Assembly: GCF_001050135.1 (NCBI RefSeq) | Contig: NZ_CP012040.1 | Coordinates: forward strand, 3,737,001 to 3,801,000 | Direction: 5' to 3' | Length of the DNA: 64,000 bases | From: Cyclobacterium amurskyense | GTDB lineage: Bacteria; Bacteroidota; Bacteroidia; Cytophagales; Cyclobacteriaceae | Part shown: in pieces, positions 45,122 through 54,900 of the stretch | How the letters are laid out: every line of letters starts with the position of its first letter | Position numbering within the stretch: the stretch's first letter is position 1 | Notes under the pieces: generated by a model | Database searches by the model: none | What the model saw: only the letters and a program-made list of their open reading frames with translations | Told to the model about the DNA's origin: nothing | Translations under genes and position numbers: made by a program

Positions 45122-45276
45122 ATTTTAGTTTAAATTGAGGCTTGTCAATGGCAGGTTTATGGATCAGTTGAGAGATCTAAGAAAACATAGCCGAATTCAA
45201 AAAGAATTTTCTGATTTTGGTCTGGTTTTGGTAAACCTAAAAACTGATTTTGCTAAACTTTTAAAAGATTATAAAT

Positions 45277-45732
45277 ATGGAGCTAACATTGTCTACACCT
45301 GCTTTACTTTTCTCTGCCATCACATTACTGATGTTGGCCTATACCAACAGGTTTTTAGCTATGGCAAACTTAATAAGAGGGCTTCACAAAGAATACAAGG
45401 AAGACAGCATGGAAGAGGATGTCATTATTGGTCAAATCAAAAACCTAAAGAAAAGGTTAACCATGATAAAAAACATGCAAACTTATGGGGTTATTAGTTT
45501 TTTTCTATGTGTTATTTGTATGTTTTTATTGTATCAGGATTTTGATACTGCCGCTAATTGGGTGTTTATGGCAAGCATGCTTTGCTTATTGATCTCTTTG
45601 GGCATATCTCTGGCAGAGATTCAAATATCGAACAACGCACTCAATATTGAACTATCGGATATTGAAGATCTCCTGAATAAGAAAACCCGTACAAGTTTTG
45701 GGCAAATGTATCAAAAAAACAATAAGGATTGA
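45277..45732 (+). CDS. DUF2721 membrane protein
   Basis: A 151-residue protein with three hydrophobic segments (PALLFSAITLLMLAYTNRF near the N-terminus, VISFFLCVICMFLLYQDF and WVFMASMLCLLISLGISLA) and an AMANLIRGLHKEYK linker, the DUF2721 pattern. Function unknown. Its TGA stop overlaps the ATG of the threonine aldolase gene (TGATG at 45730-45734), indicating coupled translation. Confidence 0.85.
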   Translation: MELTLSTPALLFSAITLLMLAYTNRFLAMANLIRGLHKEYKEDSMEEDVIIGQIKNLKKRLTMIKNMQTYGVISFFLCVICMFLLYQDFDTAANWVFMASMLCLLISLGISLAEIQISNNALNIELSDIEDLLNKKTRTSFGQMYQKNNKD

Positions 45733-46766
45733 TGAAGGACAATAATTTGAGGGTAGACCTTAGGTCTGATACCCTGACCTTGCCAACGCAAGGGATGAAG
45801 GAAACCATGCTGAATGCCGGTTTGGGTGACGATGTGTTTGGTGAGGATCCTACGGTAAATATTTTGGAAGACAAGTTGGCGGGACTTTTTGGTATGGAAG
45901 CGGGTTTATTTTGTCCTTCCGGTACCATGACCAATCAGATAGCCATAAAATTGCACACAAAACCTCAAACAGAGGTTATTTGTCATAAATCTTCCCATAT
46001 ATACCTCTATGAAGGGGGTGGCATTATGTCCAATAGCCAAGCTTCGGTAAAGCTCTTGGATGGGGGGTTCGGTAAAATTGACGCTGAATCCATTCGAATA
46101 GTCATCAATCCTGATGATGATCACCTGCCAGAAACTACTTTGGTATCTTTGGAAAATACCATGAACAAGGGTGGAGGAAGTGTGTATACACTTGAGGAGA
46201 TAAGGCCTATTAGACAACTTTGCAAAGAGACCGGGCTGAAACTTCATATGGATGGAGCGAGGATATTTAATGCCCTTGTTAAATCCGGAGAACGACCTTT
46301 TGAATGGGGTAAAATGTTTGATACCATTTCCATATGCTTGAGTAAAGGATTGGGTTGCCCGGTTGGTTCTGTGCTATTGGGAAGTCAAGCAGATATAAAG
46401 AGGGCTAGAAAAATCAGGAAGGCTTTAGGTGGAGGTATGAGACAGGCGGGCATGCTTGCCGCTGCAGGAATATATGCTCTAGATCATAATATCTTCAGGC
46501 TGGAGGATGATCATGAAAGAGCGAAGGCCATTGCTGCTATTTTGCAAGAGACTCCTTTCGTCAAAGAGATTCTTCCCGTTTCCACCAATATTGTTATTGC
46601 ACGATTGGAACAAATTAGCCCGGAATCCTTCTTAGAAGAACTTACAGAAAGAAATATCTGGGCGGTTAAATTCGGGACAGATCAGATCAGGATGGTTACC
46701 CATATGGATTTCACTGACCAGCACTTAGATGCCTTTGAAAGCAGATTAAAGCTTTGGAAAAAATAA
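45732..46766 (+). CDS. Low-specificity L-threonine aldolase family protein
   Basis: PLP enzyme of 344 residues from the ATG at 45732, splitting threonine or allo-threonine to glycine and acetaldehyde. Typical pieces are VDLRSDTLTLPTQGM, GDDVFGEDPTV, FCPSGTMTNQIAI, LHMDGARIFNA and the PLP lysine in ISICLSKGLGCPVGSVLLG. The start overlaps the stop of the DUF2721 gene. The reaction is assigned by family; close relatives include beta-eliminating lyases. Confidence 0.93.
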   Translation: MKDNNLRVDLRSDTLTLPTQGMKETMLNAGLGDDVFGEDPTVNILEDKLAGLFGMEAGLFCPSGTMTNQIAIKLHTKPQTEVICHKSSHIYLYEGGGIMSNSQASVKLLDGGFGKIDAESIRIVINPDDDHLPETTLVSLENTMNKGGGSVYTLEEIRPIRQLCKETGLKLHMDGARIFNALVKSGERPFEWGKMFDTISICLSKGLGCPVGSVLLGSQADIKRARKIRKALGGGMRQAGMLAAAGIYALDHNIFRLEDDHERAKAIAAILQETPFVKEILPVSTNIVIARLEQISPESFLEELTERNIWAVKFGTDQIRMVTHMDFTDQHLDAFESRLKLWKK

Positions 46767-46810
46767 ATTTGTGTATAAATACTATACCTAATATTTAGAA
46801 AATAAACATT

Positions 46811-48073
46811 ATGGAACAGACCCCTTTGGCAGAAAGAATGCGGCCAACAGCATTGGATCAATTGATCGGGCAGGAACATTTGTCTGGACCCAATACATTT
46901 CTTCACAGGGCCATCAAATCAGGTTCTATTCCTTCATTGATTTTATGGGGCCCTCCTGGAGTGGGGAAAACGACCATAGCCAATATTATCGCCAATGAGG
47001 TAAAGGCCCCTTTTTATACCCTTAGTGCGGTTAGTTCGGGGGTGAAGGACATTAGGGAAGTGATCCAAAAAGCCAAATTCCAGCTTGGGGTAGTGCTATT
47101 TATTGATGAAATCCATCGGTTCAATAAATCACAGCAAGATGCTTTGTTGGGAGCTGTGGAAAAAGGAGTGATCAGGCTAATTGGCGCTACCACAGAAAAT
47201 CCTTCCTTTGAGGTCAACGCTGCTTTGCTTTCAAGGTGCCAGATTTTTACACTCAACCCATTGGGCAAGGAAGAACTTGAGGCGATGATGCATCAGGCAT
47301 TGGAAAAAGACATTGTTCTAAAGAAGAAAAAGGTTGTTCTCAAAGAAACTGATGCCCTGCTCCGCATATCCGGAGGGGATGGAAGGAAGCTGCTCAATCT
47401 GCTGGAAATTGTCATAGACAGTTTTAAGGAGGAAGAAATAGTGATCGAAAATAACATGGTCATGAAGGTAGCCCAACAGAAAGTAGCACTTTATGACAAA
47501 TCAGGAGAACAGCATTATGACATCATTTCTGCATTTATAAAATCTATCAGAGGATCTGATCCCAATGCCGCAGTCTATTGGCTGGCCAGAATGATAGAGG
47601 GGGGAGAGGACGTGAAGTTCATCGCCAGGCGGCTTCTAATCCTGGCTTCCGAGGACATTGGCAATGCCAACCCAAATGCACTTTTGCTCGCAACCAATTG
47701 CTTTCAGGCGGTAAATGTAATCGGTTATCCTGAGTCCCGAATTATTTTGTCCCAATGTGTTACTTACCTGGCTTCCTCAGCCAAAAGCAATGCAAGTTAT
47801 ATGGCTATCAATACAGCCCAGGCAATAGTGAAACAGGAAGGAGATCTGCCTGTCCCACTTCACCTGCGCAATGCCCCTACCAAGCTGATGAAAGACTTGA
47901 ACTACGGGAAAGCGTACAAGTATTCACACGATTATGAAAATAATTTTGCACTCCAGGAATTTCTTCCAGACAAGATCAAAGGCACCAAGTTGTATGATCC
48001 TGGTGCCAATGCCAGAGAGAATGATTTGAGGAAAAATCTTCAAAAGCTCTGGGGAAAGAAATACGGGTATTAA
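46811..48073 (+). CDS. rarA: Replication-associated recombination protein A (MgsA/WRNIP1 family)
   Basis: AAA+ ATPase of 420 residues acting at stalled replication forks. Walker A GPPGVGKTT (residues 47-55), Walker B VVLFIDEIHRFNKSQQDALL, sensor GATTENPSFEVNAALLSRC, and the C-terminal tetramerisation region (ISAFIKSIRGSDPNAAVYWL, LASEDIGNANPNALLLATNC, YLASSAKSNASYMAI) identify RarA. A possible -7 element (TAAATTTG, 46764-46771) sits 40 bp before the ATG, overlapping the end of the aldolase gene. Confidence 0.96.
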   Translation: MEQTPLAERMRPTALDQLIGQEHLSGPNTFLHRAIKSGSIPSLILWGPPGVGKTTIANIIANEVKAPFYTLSAVSSGVKDIREVIQKAKFQLGVVLFIDEIHRFNKSQQDALLGAVEKGVIRLIGATTENPSFEVNAALLSRCQIFTLNPLGKEELEAMMHQALEKDIVLKKKKVVLKETDALLRISGGDGRKLLNLLEIVIDSFKEEEIVIENNMVMKVAQQKVALYDKSGEQHYDIISAFIKSIRGSDPNAAVYWLARMIEGGEDVKFIARRLLILASEDIGNANPNALLLATNCFQAVNVIGYPESRIILSQCVTYLASSAKSNASYMAINTAQAIVKQEGDLPVPLHLRNAPTKLMKDLNYGKAYKYSHDYENNFALQEFLPDKIKGTKLYDPGANARENDLRKNLQKLWGKKYGY

Positions 48074-48078
48074 ACCTA

Positions 48079-48519
48079 TTAGTATTCCTTGCTCAAGGTA
48101 TAGCGCACTCCTATCAATGCTCTAAAACTAAAGTGATTAGCGTATATAGGCCCTCCTTCTAAAAGTAAAGAAAACTGACGGTGGGTGGTTATAGGTTTTA
48201 AACTTAAGCCCAATGGTATTCCAGCCTGCACATCTGTGATCTCTGTGTATCCCAACATTAATCCCCCGTGCAGGTTGTACCAATCGGTTTGGCGAAAGTT
48301 ATAATGTCCCAGAGCCTCAACTCCTAGGAATGGGTTTATGACCCCACCTGCAAGCACACGTGCTTCACCGAAAATTTTCTTTTCTGGATCAGTTCCTACA
48401 CCTATATGGCTTAAAATACCCCCATGATAGACGCCTACATGCACTTGGGCATTTCCTTTGAATGCACTAAATATTAATAAAATGGCAAAAATAGCGGTAA
48501 TAGATAACTTTGTTTTCAT
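48079..48519 (-). CDS. Small secreted beta-barrel-like hypothetical protein
   Basis: A 146-residue protein from the ATG at 48517-48519 with a clean signal peptide (ITAIFAILLIFSAFKGNAQ). The mature part looks like a small outer-membrane barrel of the OmpA-transmembrane type: alternating strands (VHVGVYHGGILSHIGVGTD, WYNLHGGLMLGYTEITD, QFSLLLEGGPIYANHFS, FRALIGVRYTL). A longer frame to 48591 would overlap the divergent TlpA gene region and adds a non-signal N-terminus, so I reject it. Family not recognised. It converges with rarA (5 bp between stops). Confidence 0.75.
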   Translation of the reverse strand: MKTKLSITAIFAILLIFSAFKGNAQVHVGVYHGGILSHIGVGTDPEKKIFGEARVLAGGVINPFLGVEALGHYNFRQTDWYNLHGGLMLGYTEITDVQAGIPLGLSLKPITTHRQFSLLLEGGPIYANHFSFRALIGVRYTLSKEY

Positions 48520-48634
48520 TGGGTTCGTTTTAGTACAAAGGTAAGAAAGTCCTAATTGTTTCGGTAATTTTAAGGTGAGAATTGTCACCAATTACATAAA
48601 TAACAGATCTTATTTTTACATAAAATTGATACAG

Positions 48635-49207
48635 ATGAATTGGAGAAAAGAAATAAAAAGTTGGGGGATAATGTTGGGGATATTTGGTGTCCTTTACTTC
48701 ACAGGCCTTATCACCCCAATCATGGGAGGGGTACAATCAATGGTTTTATCCACAGGATTGATAAAGCCTAAAGTTACCCTGGAGAACAAAGAAAAGCAGA
48801 CTTTCAATTATGCCGGGCAATTTGTAGATACGAATGGCGACAGGGTAGGGCTATCTCAATACAAAGGCAAAACCCTTTTTATTAATCTTTGGGCCACTTG
48901 GTGTCCTCCTTGTAGGGCTGAAATGCCTCATATATCTGATTTGTACGACAAGGTAAATGGGGAGGAAGATTTGGTGTTTTTGATGATTGCTTTGGATGAT
49001 GATTTTAATAAGAGTATAAAATTGGTGAAAGAAAAGGAGTATTCCTTTCCAATTGTCCATGCTGCTTATGGTTTAAATTCCTCTTTGCAAAGCCAGGCAA
49101 TTCCTACCACATTGGTGGTAAGTCCTGAAGGTGAGATTGTTTTTTATCAGGAAGGAATGAGCAATTTCAACACCCAGGAATTCCAGGATTTCCTATTGGG
49201 CTTATAA
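48635..49207 (+). CDS. TlpA/ResA-like thioredoxin
   Basis: Membrane-anchored thiol-disulfide protein of 190 residues from the ATG at 48635. One N-terminal helix (about residues 10-28) anchors it, with the thioredoxin fold outside. Active site Cys90-Pro-Pro-Cys93 in FINLWATWCPPCRAEMPHI, cis-Pro segment SQAIPTTLVVSPEG. A longer version starting at 48575 is possible but has no ATG and adds unlikely sequence. Probable role in reducing or forming disulfides in the envelope, for example during cytochrome maturation. It is followed by the 21-bp tandem array. Confidence 0.92.
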   Translation: MNWRKEIKSWGIMLGIFGVLYFTGLITPIMGGVQSMVLSTGLIKPKVTLENKEKQTFNYAGQFVDTNGDRVGLSQYKGKTLFINLWATWCPPCRAEMPHISDLYDKVNGEEDLVFLMIALDDDFNKSIKLVKEKEYSFPIVHAAYGLNSSLQSQAIPTTLVVSPEGEIVFYQEGMSNFNTQEFQDFLLGL

Positions 49208-49274
49208 GCAAAAGCAATATTTTTTCGACTTTACCTGACGTAATAGAATTTGAACCAAAAAAGTTTGTAAACAA

Positions 49275-49505
49275 TTACAAACTAAATCTTTCAACTTACA
49301 TTTAAATCCCTTCGCGTTACAATTCAATTCCTTTCGCTTACATCTCGGTTCCTTCGACCTGCAATTGCATTCCTGCTGCTTACATCTCAGTTCCTTCGAC
49401 CTACAATCGCGCTCCTTCAGCTTACATCCCTGTTCCTTTGACCCTCAATTGTGTTTTTTCTGCTTACAATCTTAATCCTTCTAATTGCAATGACCTTCCC
49501 TAAAA
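49275..49505. repeat. Degenerate tandem array, exact 21-bp period, about 11 units
   Basis: Units start at 49275, 49296, 49317, 49338, 49359, 49380, 49401, 49422, 49443, 49464 and 49485, each exactly 21 bases, with consensus near TTACAT(N)5TTCCTTCGAC. Odd and even units alternate (TTACATCTC... then CTACAATCG...), so the higher-order period is 42 bp. It fills most of the 373-bp gap between the convergent TlpA and metal-adaptor genes. Both strands can be read without stops through most of the array, giving seven-residue repeats, but neither has a convincing start codon. Confidence 0.85.
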
Positions 49506-49580
49506 TAGCATTTGCAGATTGATACTACTTAAAGTTCCTTTTCTGCTACTAAATTGGTCTATTTTAGGTTAATGGATCTG

Positions 49581-50720
49581 CTATTTAATCAGTTGGAATC
49601 CTCCTTTAGTAAGAAATAGAGTACCTTCCTTAGGAGCTGTTTCAAAAATAATGGCTGCCATTTCATTGTCCATATTAGAGATCGTAACCTCCTTTTTTTC
49701 AAAGTAATACATGTCGCCCTCTTTTTTAGCCAATGAAAGTACATAATTGAGCTCATGCGAATTGATTAATGCAGCAATGGGTAAAGCTGCCTGCCTAGTT
49801 TTATCAATTTCAATTTGAGCTTCTACATACATTCCAGGAACAAGATTTAGGGTATTTTTTTCATCTTTTAAATGGGCATGAACATTCAATACCCTGTTTT
49901 CATTGATAGAAGGGGCAAGTAAGAATATTTCTGCCTCAAATTTTTGAGTAGGGTTATCAGGAAGGTAAAAGGTGACCGATTGTCCTTTTTTGAGGGAACT
50001 GGCATTTTGTTCAAAAATATTCAATTCTATGTGCATGTGCGCTGTACTCATGATCGTCAATGCAATATCTGAAGGATTTAAAAAAGCTCCTTGATTTACT
50101 TTAATAGACTCTATGAATCCAGAAATAGGGGCTTTGATCGTTACCTTTGAAGTGATTTTGGCTGGGGTTAAATTTTTGATCGGAATGTCAAGCATTTCCA
50201 GCTTTTTCCTTAATGATTCAGCTTTGGCTAGTGTACTGTTGTATTCCGACTCCGATTTGGTAAAGGACTTTTGAGAAGTAATGTTTTCATCACTTAGCAA
50301 CTTCTGTCTTTCAAGGTCCGAAGTAAGAAAGTCAAGTTGGCTCTTGGCATCCAGATAATCTTCCTGCATCTGCACAAAAGTTGGATTTTCGAGTACAAAC
50401 AGGGTTTGGCCTTTTACGACTTTTTGCCCTTTCAATAGGTCAAATTGTATTATTTTACCTCCAAAATAAGCACTTACCTCAAACCTACCCTCAGGTGGAA
50501 TATCAATAAGTCCATTGGCCAGGACTAGATTGCTGAAGTCATGTTCACTCAATGGGGCCAATTCCATATGGGCATTTTCATATTGGGCCTGAGAGAGAAC
50601 AATATCGGAAGGTCCTATTTCTTCATTAGGGGTTGATTCCATTTCAGTGTTTTGGTTTCCGCAAGAAAACAGGATTACCGAAACGCAGTAAAAGGTCAAG
50701 CTTTTATACAGGGTATTCAT
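49581..50720 (-). CDS. Heavy-metal RND efflux periplasmic adaptor (CusB/CzcB family)
   Basis: Membrane-fusion protein of 379 residues, last gene of the metal-efflux operon. A lipoprotein signal (YCVSVILFSC) anchors it. It has the CusB-type N-terminal half (GLIDIPPEGRFEVSAYFGGK, VVKGQTLFVLENPTFVQMQE), an alpha-hairpin (about residues 120-175), the lipoyl return (TIKAPISGFIESIKVNQGAF) and beta-barrel (YLPDNPTQKFEAEIFLLAPS, LVPGMYVEAQIEIDK). No His/Met-rich metal-binding extension is visible. It follows the TolC-like gene by 3 bp, giving the order pump, channel, adaptor. Confidence 0.93.
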   Translation of the reverse strand: MNTLYKSLTFYCVSVILFSCGNQNTEMESTPNEEIGPSDIVLSQAQYENAHMELAPLSEHDFSNLVLANGLIDIPPEGRFEVSAYFGGKIIQFDLLKGQKVVKGQTLFVLENPTFVQMQEDYLDAKSQLDFLTSDLERQKLLSDENITSQKSFTKSESEYNSTLAKAESLRKKLEMLDIPIKNLTPAKITSKVTIKAPISGFIESIKVNQGAFLNPSDIALTIMSTAHMHIELNIFEQNASSLKKGQSVTFYLPDNPTQKFEAEIFLLAPSINENRVLNVHAHLKDEKNTLNLVPGMYVEAQIEIDKTRQAALPIAALINSHELNYVLSLAKKEGDMYYFEKKEVTISNMDNEMAAIIFETAPKEGTLFLTKGGFQLIK

Positions 50721-50723
50721 TAT

Positions 50724-51935
50724 TTAAGGATTTGTTAGGTAATTGATTTCCAAGACGGTCATGTTGTATTGTTGCAGATTATTTAAATAATCCAAGGTAA
50801 TGGATCGTGAATTTTCCAAGAGAACAACAAATTGGAAAAAGTCGATTTCACCATTTTGGAAGGATTGGTTTCCTTGTTCCAGCATTTGCTGGCCGAGCCG
50901 CTTGCCTTCCTGATTGTAAAAAGAAATGGACTCTTGATAGATTTTCAGCTCAATTTCAAGTTGCTCCCTTTTTTTTTCCAATTGGTAAGTGTAATTGTCC
51001 AATTCAAATTTTGCCTGGGACAGTTCATATTTACTGGCACTAATCTTGGCCTTTTGGGCCCCAAACCAGAGGGGAACCGAAATTCCAACCATTACTCCGG
51101 GATATACCTGTGCATTTAGGCCACTATTTGTTCCTCTGTAAACCTCCGCATGTAAATCAGGTAACAACTTGCTTTTCTCTAACGAGAGGCTATTTTTTCT
51201 GAATCCTACGGCTTGTTCAAAATACGCTACTCCAGGATGATGAGGCCAATCCGATGCAACTAATGACAATGGAGTAAGTTTTTGCTCTGTAATGCGGTAA
51301 TCCTGTGACGATTGTATCAGTTGCGCCAGTTTGGAATAGGCTTGATTTTTTCTTTCCCGAGTTTGTGATAGTAATACTTCCAGTTCCCGTTTTTTACTTT
51401 TAGCAGTAAGTTTTTCCAGGTAATTGGTCTCTCCAACTTCGAATTTTCTATCGGCAGCTTTGGAAAATTGCTGGTATAAACTGTCTAGAAAAAAGTAATT
51501 GTTTGCCAATTCATTTAAATACACAATGGTATAGTAGGTTTGCGACAGCTCTTTTTTTAGTTGATTTTGATTGACCAAATACTGTTGGTATTCCATCACT
51601 CCCATGTCCTTAAAAACACTTTTTTGTTTTCCATAGATGGTGGGGAAAAGCATATTTTGGCTTATGCCAAAAACCTTATTGGAAAATCCATTTTCAGCAA
51701 TATCGTTCTGATCATGCCTGTAATATATTTGCGTTTTGTCAATATTGAATCCAGCAGCAGCCATTGCTTTTGATGCCGCTACTTTCTCAGCTGTTGCCTT
51801 GAGTTTTCGGTTATTTTTCAATGCTAGTTCCATGGCTTCTTTTAAGTCGATTGACTTTCCTTGCCCGAAAACTACAGCAGGCAAAAGTAAGACCAGACAA
51901 ATAAGAAGCAATAGCGGTCTATTAGGATGGTTCAT
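50724..51935 (-). CDS. TolC-family outer membrane efflux protein (CzcC-like)
   Basis: Outer-membrane channel of 403 residues from the ATG at 51933-51935 with a signal peptide (LLLLICLVLLLPAVVFGQ). The body has the OEP helical pattern (IDLKEAMELALKNNRKLKAT, TYYTIVYLNELANNYFFLDS, GETNYLEKLTAKSKKRELEV, QNGEIDFFQFVVLLENSRSI). The start overlaps the end of the pump gene by 14 bp, so the two are coupled. A longer frame to 51986 is possible but would precede a non-signal N-terminus. It is a non-lipidated channel, unlike the OMF at the left window edge. Confidence 0.92.
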   Translation of the reverse strand: MNHPNRPLLLLICLVLLLPAVVFGQGKSIDLKEAMELALKNNRKLKATAEKVAASKAMAAAGFNIDKTQIYYRHDQNDIAENGFSNKVFGISQNMLFPTIYGKQKSVFKDMGVMEYQQYLVNQNQLKKELSQTYYTIVYLNELANNYFFLDSLYQQFSKAADRKFEVGETNYLEKLTAKSKKRELEVLLSQTRERKNQAYSKLAQLIQSSQDYRITEQKLTPLSLVASDWPHHPGVAYFEQAVGFRKNSLSLEKSKLLPDLHAEVYRGTNSGLNAQVYPGVMVGISVPLWFGAQKAKISASKYELSQAKFELDNYTYQLEKKREQLEIELKIYQESISFYNQEGKRLGQQMLEQGNQSFQNGEIDFFQFVVLLENSRSITLDYLNNLQQYNMTVLEINYLTNP

Positions 51936-54900
51936 TGCTTTCTTCTTTATTGGGATGAAACATGGTATAAAGTACTGGGAGGACAATAACAGTTAGCAGG
52001 GTGGCAGAGATCAGCCCTCCTATAACTACAGTTGCCAACGGACGCTGTACTTCAGCTCCTGCGGAGGTAGATATGGCCATGGGTAAAAAGCCAAGGGCAG
52101 CAGCTGAAGCAGTCAGCAAAACGGGTCTAAGCCTTTCTTTTGTTCCTCGAATGACGAGTGACCTTAAACTTTCTGTGGACTGTCGTTTTAATTCTTTGAA
52201 ATGCTCTATTAGGACAATGCCGTTTAAAACTGCAATACCAAAAAGGGCAATAAAGCCTACACCAGCAGAAATGCTAAAGGGCATGTCCCGCAAATAGAGC
52301 AACATTATACCGCCAACTGTAGAAAAAGGAATGGCAGTATAGATCATTATGGCCTCTTTGATCGAGGAAAGTGCGAAGTACAAGAGGAGGAATATCAGAA
52401 TCAATGCAATCGGAACGGCTACAATAAGCCTGTCTTTTGCCTTGTTAAGGTTTTCAAATTGTCCTCCATATTCAATGAAATAGCCTTCTGGGAGGTCAAT
52501 GTCCTTTTGAATAATGGCCTGGATATCTTTTACCACAGATTGCAAATCCCTGTTTCTTACGTTTACACCTATTACCACCCTTCTCCGGGAGCCATCTCTT
52601 GATATTTTTGCCGGTCCTTTGTCTAGGTAGATTTTTGCAAATTCACTAAGGGGCAGAGAGCTTCCGTCGGGTAAATTGACAGAGGCCATTTTGATGTTTT
52701 CGAGGTTTTGTCGGTAGGTTTCTCCATACCTGACCACAAGGTCAAATTGCTTTTCCCCTTCAAATATTGTTCCGGCAGTTTTTCCGGCAAAACCCATGGT
52801 CAGGAGGTCATTTAGCTCATTGACATTTAACCCATATTTTGCAATTTTTACGCGGTTGTATTCGACCTTCATTTGGGGTAAGCCAGCTGTTTTTTCTACC
52901 ACAATATCAGCTGCCCCAGATACACCTGAGATGGCAGCGCCTATTTCCTGCGCTTTATCATTCAATATCTCTAGGTCTTCTCCAAAAACTTTGATGGCCA
53001 AATCTGCCCTCACACCTGTGATGAGCTCATTGAAACGCATTTCTATTGGTTGGGTAAATTCCAGTTCTAAACCTGCGATTACCGCCAAAGAATCTTTAAA
53101 AGCTGCTGCCAGTTCATCCTTAGTCTCCACCGTAATCCATTCATTTTTAGGTTTTAAGGTGATGATGACGTCACTTTCTTCCATAGACATTGGGTCAGTA
53201 GGGATTTCTGCGGCACCTATACGACTCACTACTTGATCCACTTCGGGAAATTTTAGCAATATTTTCTCCATTTCGGTGGTAATGGTTATTGTCTTGGTGA
53301 GTGTTGTACCCGTTTTTAATACCGGTTGGATCACAAAGTCCCCCTCATCGAGCGTGGGGATAAATTCACCGCCCATTCTAGAAAAGACCCAGAAAGTAGC
53401 TAACAAAATAGCTGTAGAAATACCCAATACTACTTTTCTATTGTCCATAGCCCAGGTAATTGCGGGATGGTAAATTTTGTTGATGGCGTTTAATAGGCGG
53501 CTTGTAAAATTGGTTTTATTAGGATTTACAACTTTTAGAAACAAAGATGACATGACAGGAACATAGGTAAGTCCTAGAAGCATTGTTCCTATCAGGGCAA
53601 AACTAAATACTTGAGCCATCGGGCGAAACATTTTACCTTCTATGCCAGATAAAGATAAAATAGGGATAAAAACGATGATGATAATAATCTGACCAAATAC
53701 GGCGCTATGCATCATTTTGGAAGCACTTTCAATGGCAATGCGATCCTTTTCTTTTTGGGAAACAGCTCCAGAATGACCCGCTAATTCACTGTATTTTTGA
53801 GTAAATTGGAATGCAATGTATTCTACAATTATCACTGCCCCATCAATAATAATCCCAAAATCCACGGCCCCGAGGCTCATTAAATTGGCATCTACACCAA
53901 AAACATACATCATGGATAAGGCAAAGAACAAGCTTAAAGGAATAACAGAAGAAACCACAAGCCCTGACCGAAAATTTCCCAGCAGTAAAACCACTACAAA
54001 AATAACAATCAAACAACCTAAGATTAGGTTTTCTGCAATGGTAAAGGTGGTTTTAGCTATCAAATTGCTTCTGTCTAGGAAGCCGTTTACCACTATCCCT
54101 TCAGGTAGCGTTGATTCAATTTGAACTAGTTTTTGTTTGACCCGTTCAATTGTAGCTTTGGAATCAGCCCCTTTTAGCATCATTACTTGTCCAAGGACTT
54201 TTTCCCCTTGTCCATTGGCAGTGATGGCTCCGAAGCGATTGGCGTGACCAAACCTCACTTCTGCCACATCTCTTATATAAACTGGATGACCATCTCTGCT
54301 CTTTACAATGATCAGTCTGATTTCTTCAAGTGATTTGGTCTGTCCTTCCGCTCTAATAAAATAGGATTCATTGGTTTTTTCTATATAGCCTCCCCCTGCT
54401 ATAGCATTGTTTTCTTGCAGGGCTTTAAATACCTCTGCAAGGTCTATGTTCATTGCTTTCAAACGCTCAGGGTTTACTGCTACCTCATATTGCTTCAGGT
54501 AACCACCCCAGGTGTTGACTTCCACGACACCACTTATGCCGGAAAGTTGCCTTTTTACGACCCAATCCTGAATGGTTCGAAGTTCAGTTAATGAATATTG
54601 CTTTTCAAAACCAGGTTTAACATCAACGGTATACTGAAAAATTTCACCCAAGCCAGTAGAAATCGGCCCCATAAATGGCTTGCCAAAATCTGATGGGATG
54701 TTTTGCTCCGCCGACTTAATTTTTTCTGCGATCAATTGCCGTGGAAGGTAGGTACCCATATTGTCATCAAAAACAATGGTTACTACAGAAAGGCCAAACT
54801 TGGATATAGAACGTATTTCCTGAACCCCAGGAAGGTTAACCATCTCCAGTTCTATAGGGTAGGTAAGGTATTTCTCAACATCTTCTGTGGAGAGGTTTCT

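Noticed and set aside
45135..45497. 120-codon plus-strand frame overlapping the DUF2721 gene
   Set aside because: It overlaps a recognisable membrane protein in another frame and has no protein-like character.
48079..48591. Longer start for the small barrel-like protein
   Set aside because: The signal peptide begins at the internal ATG (48519); the upstream part is not a leader and runs into the divergent promoter region.
49275..49505. Regularly spaced repeats as a CRISPR array
   Set aside because: Units are contiguous with no unique spacers, are degenerate, and no cas gene is in the window.
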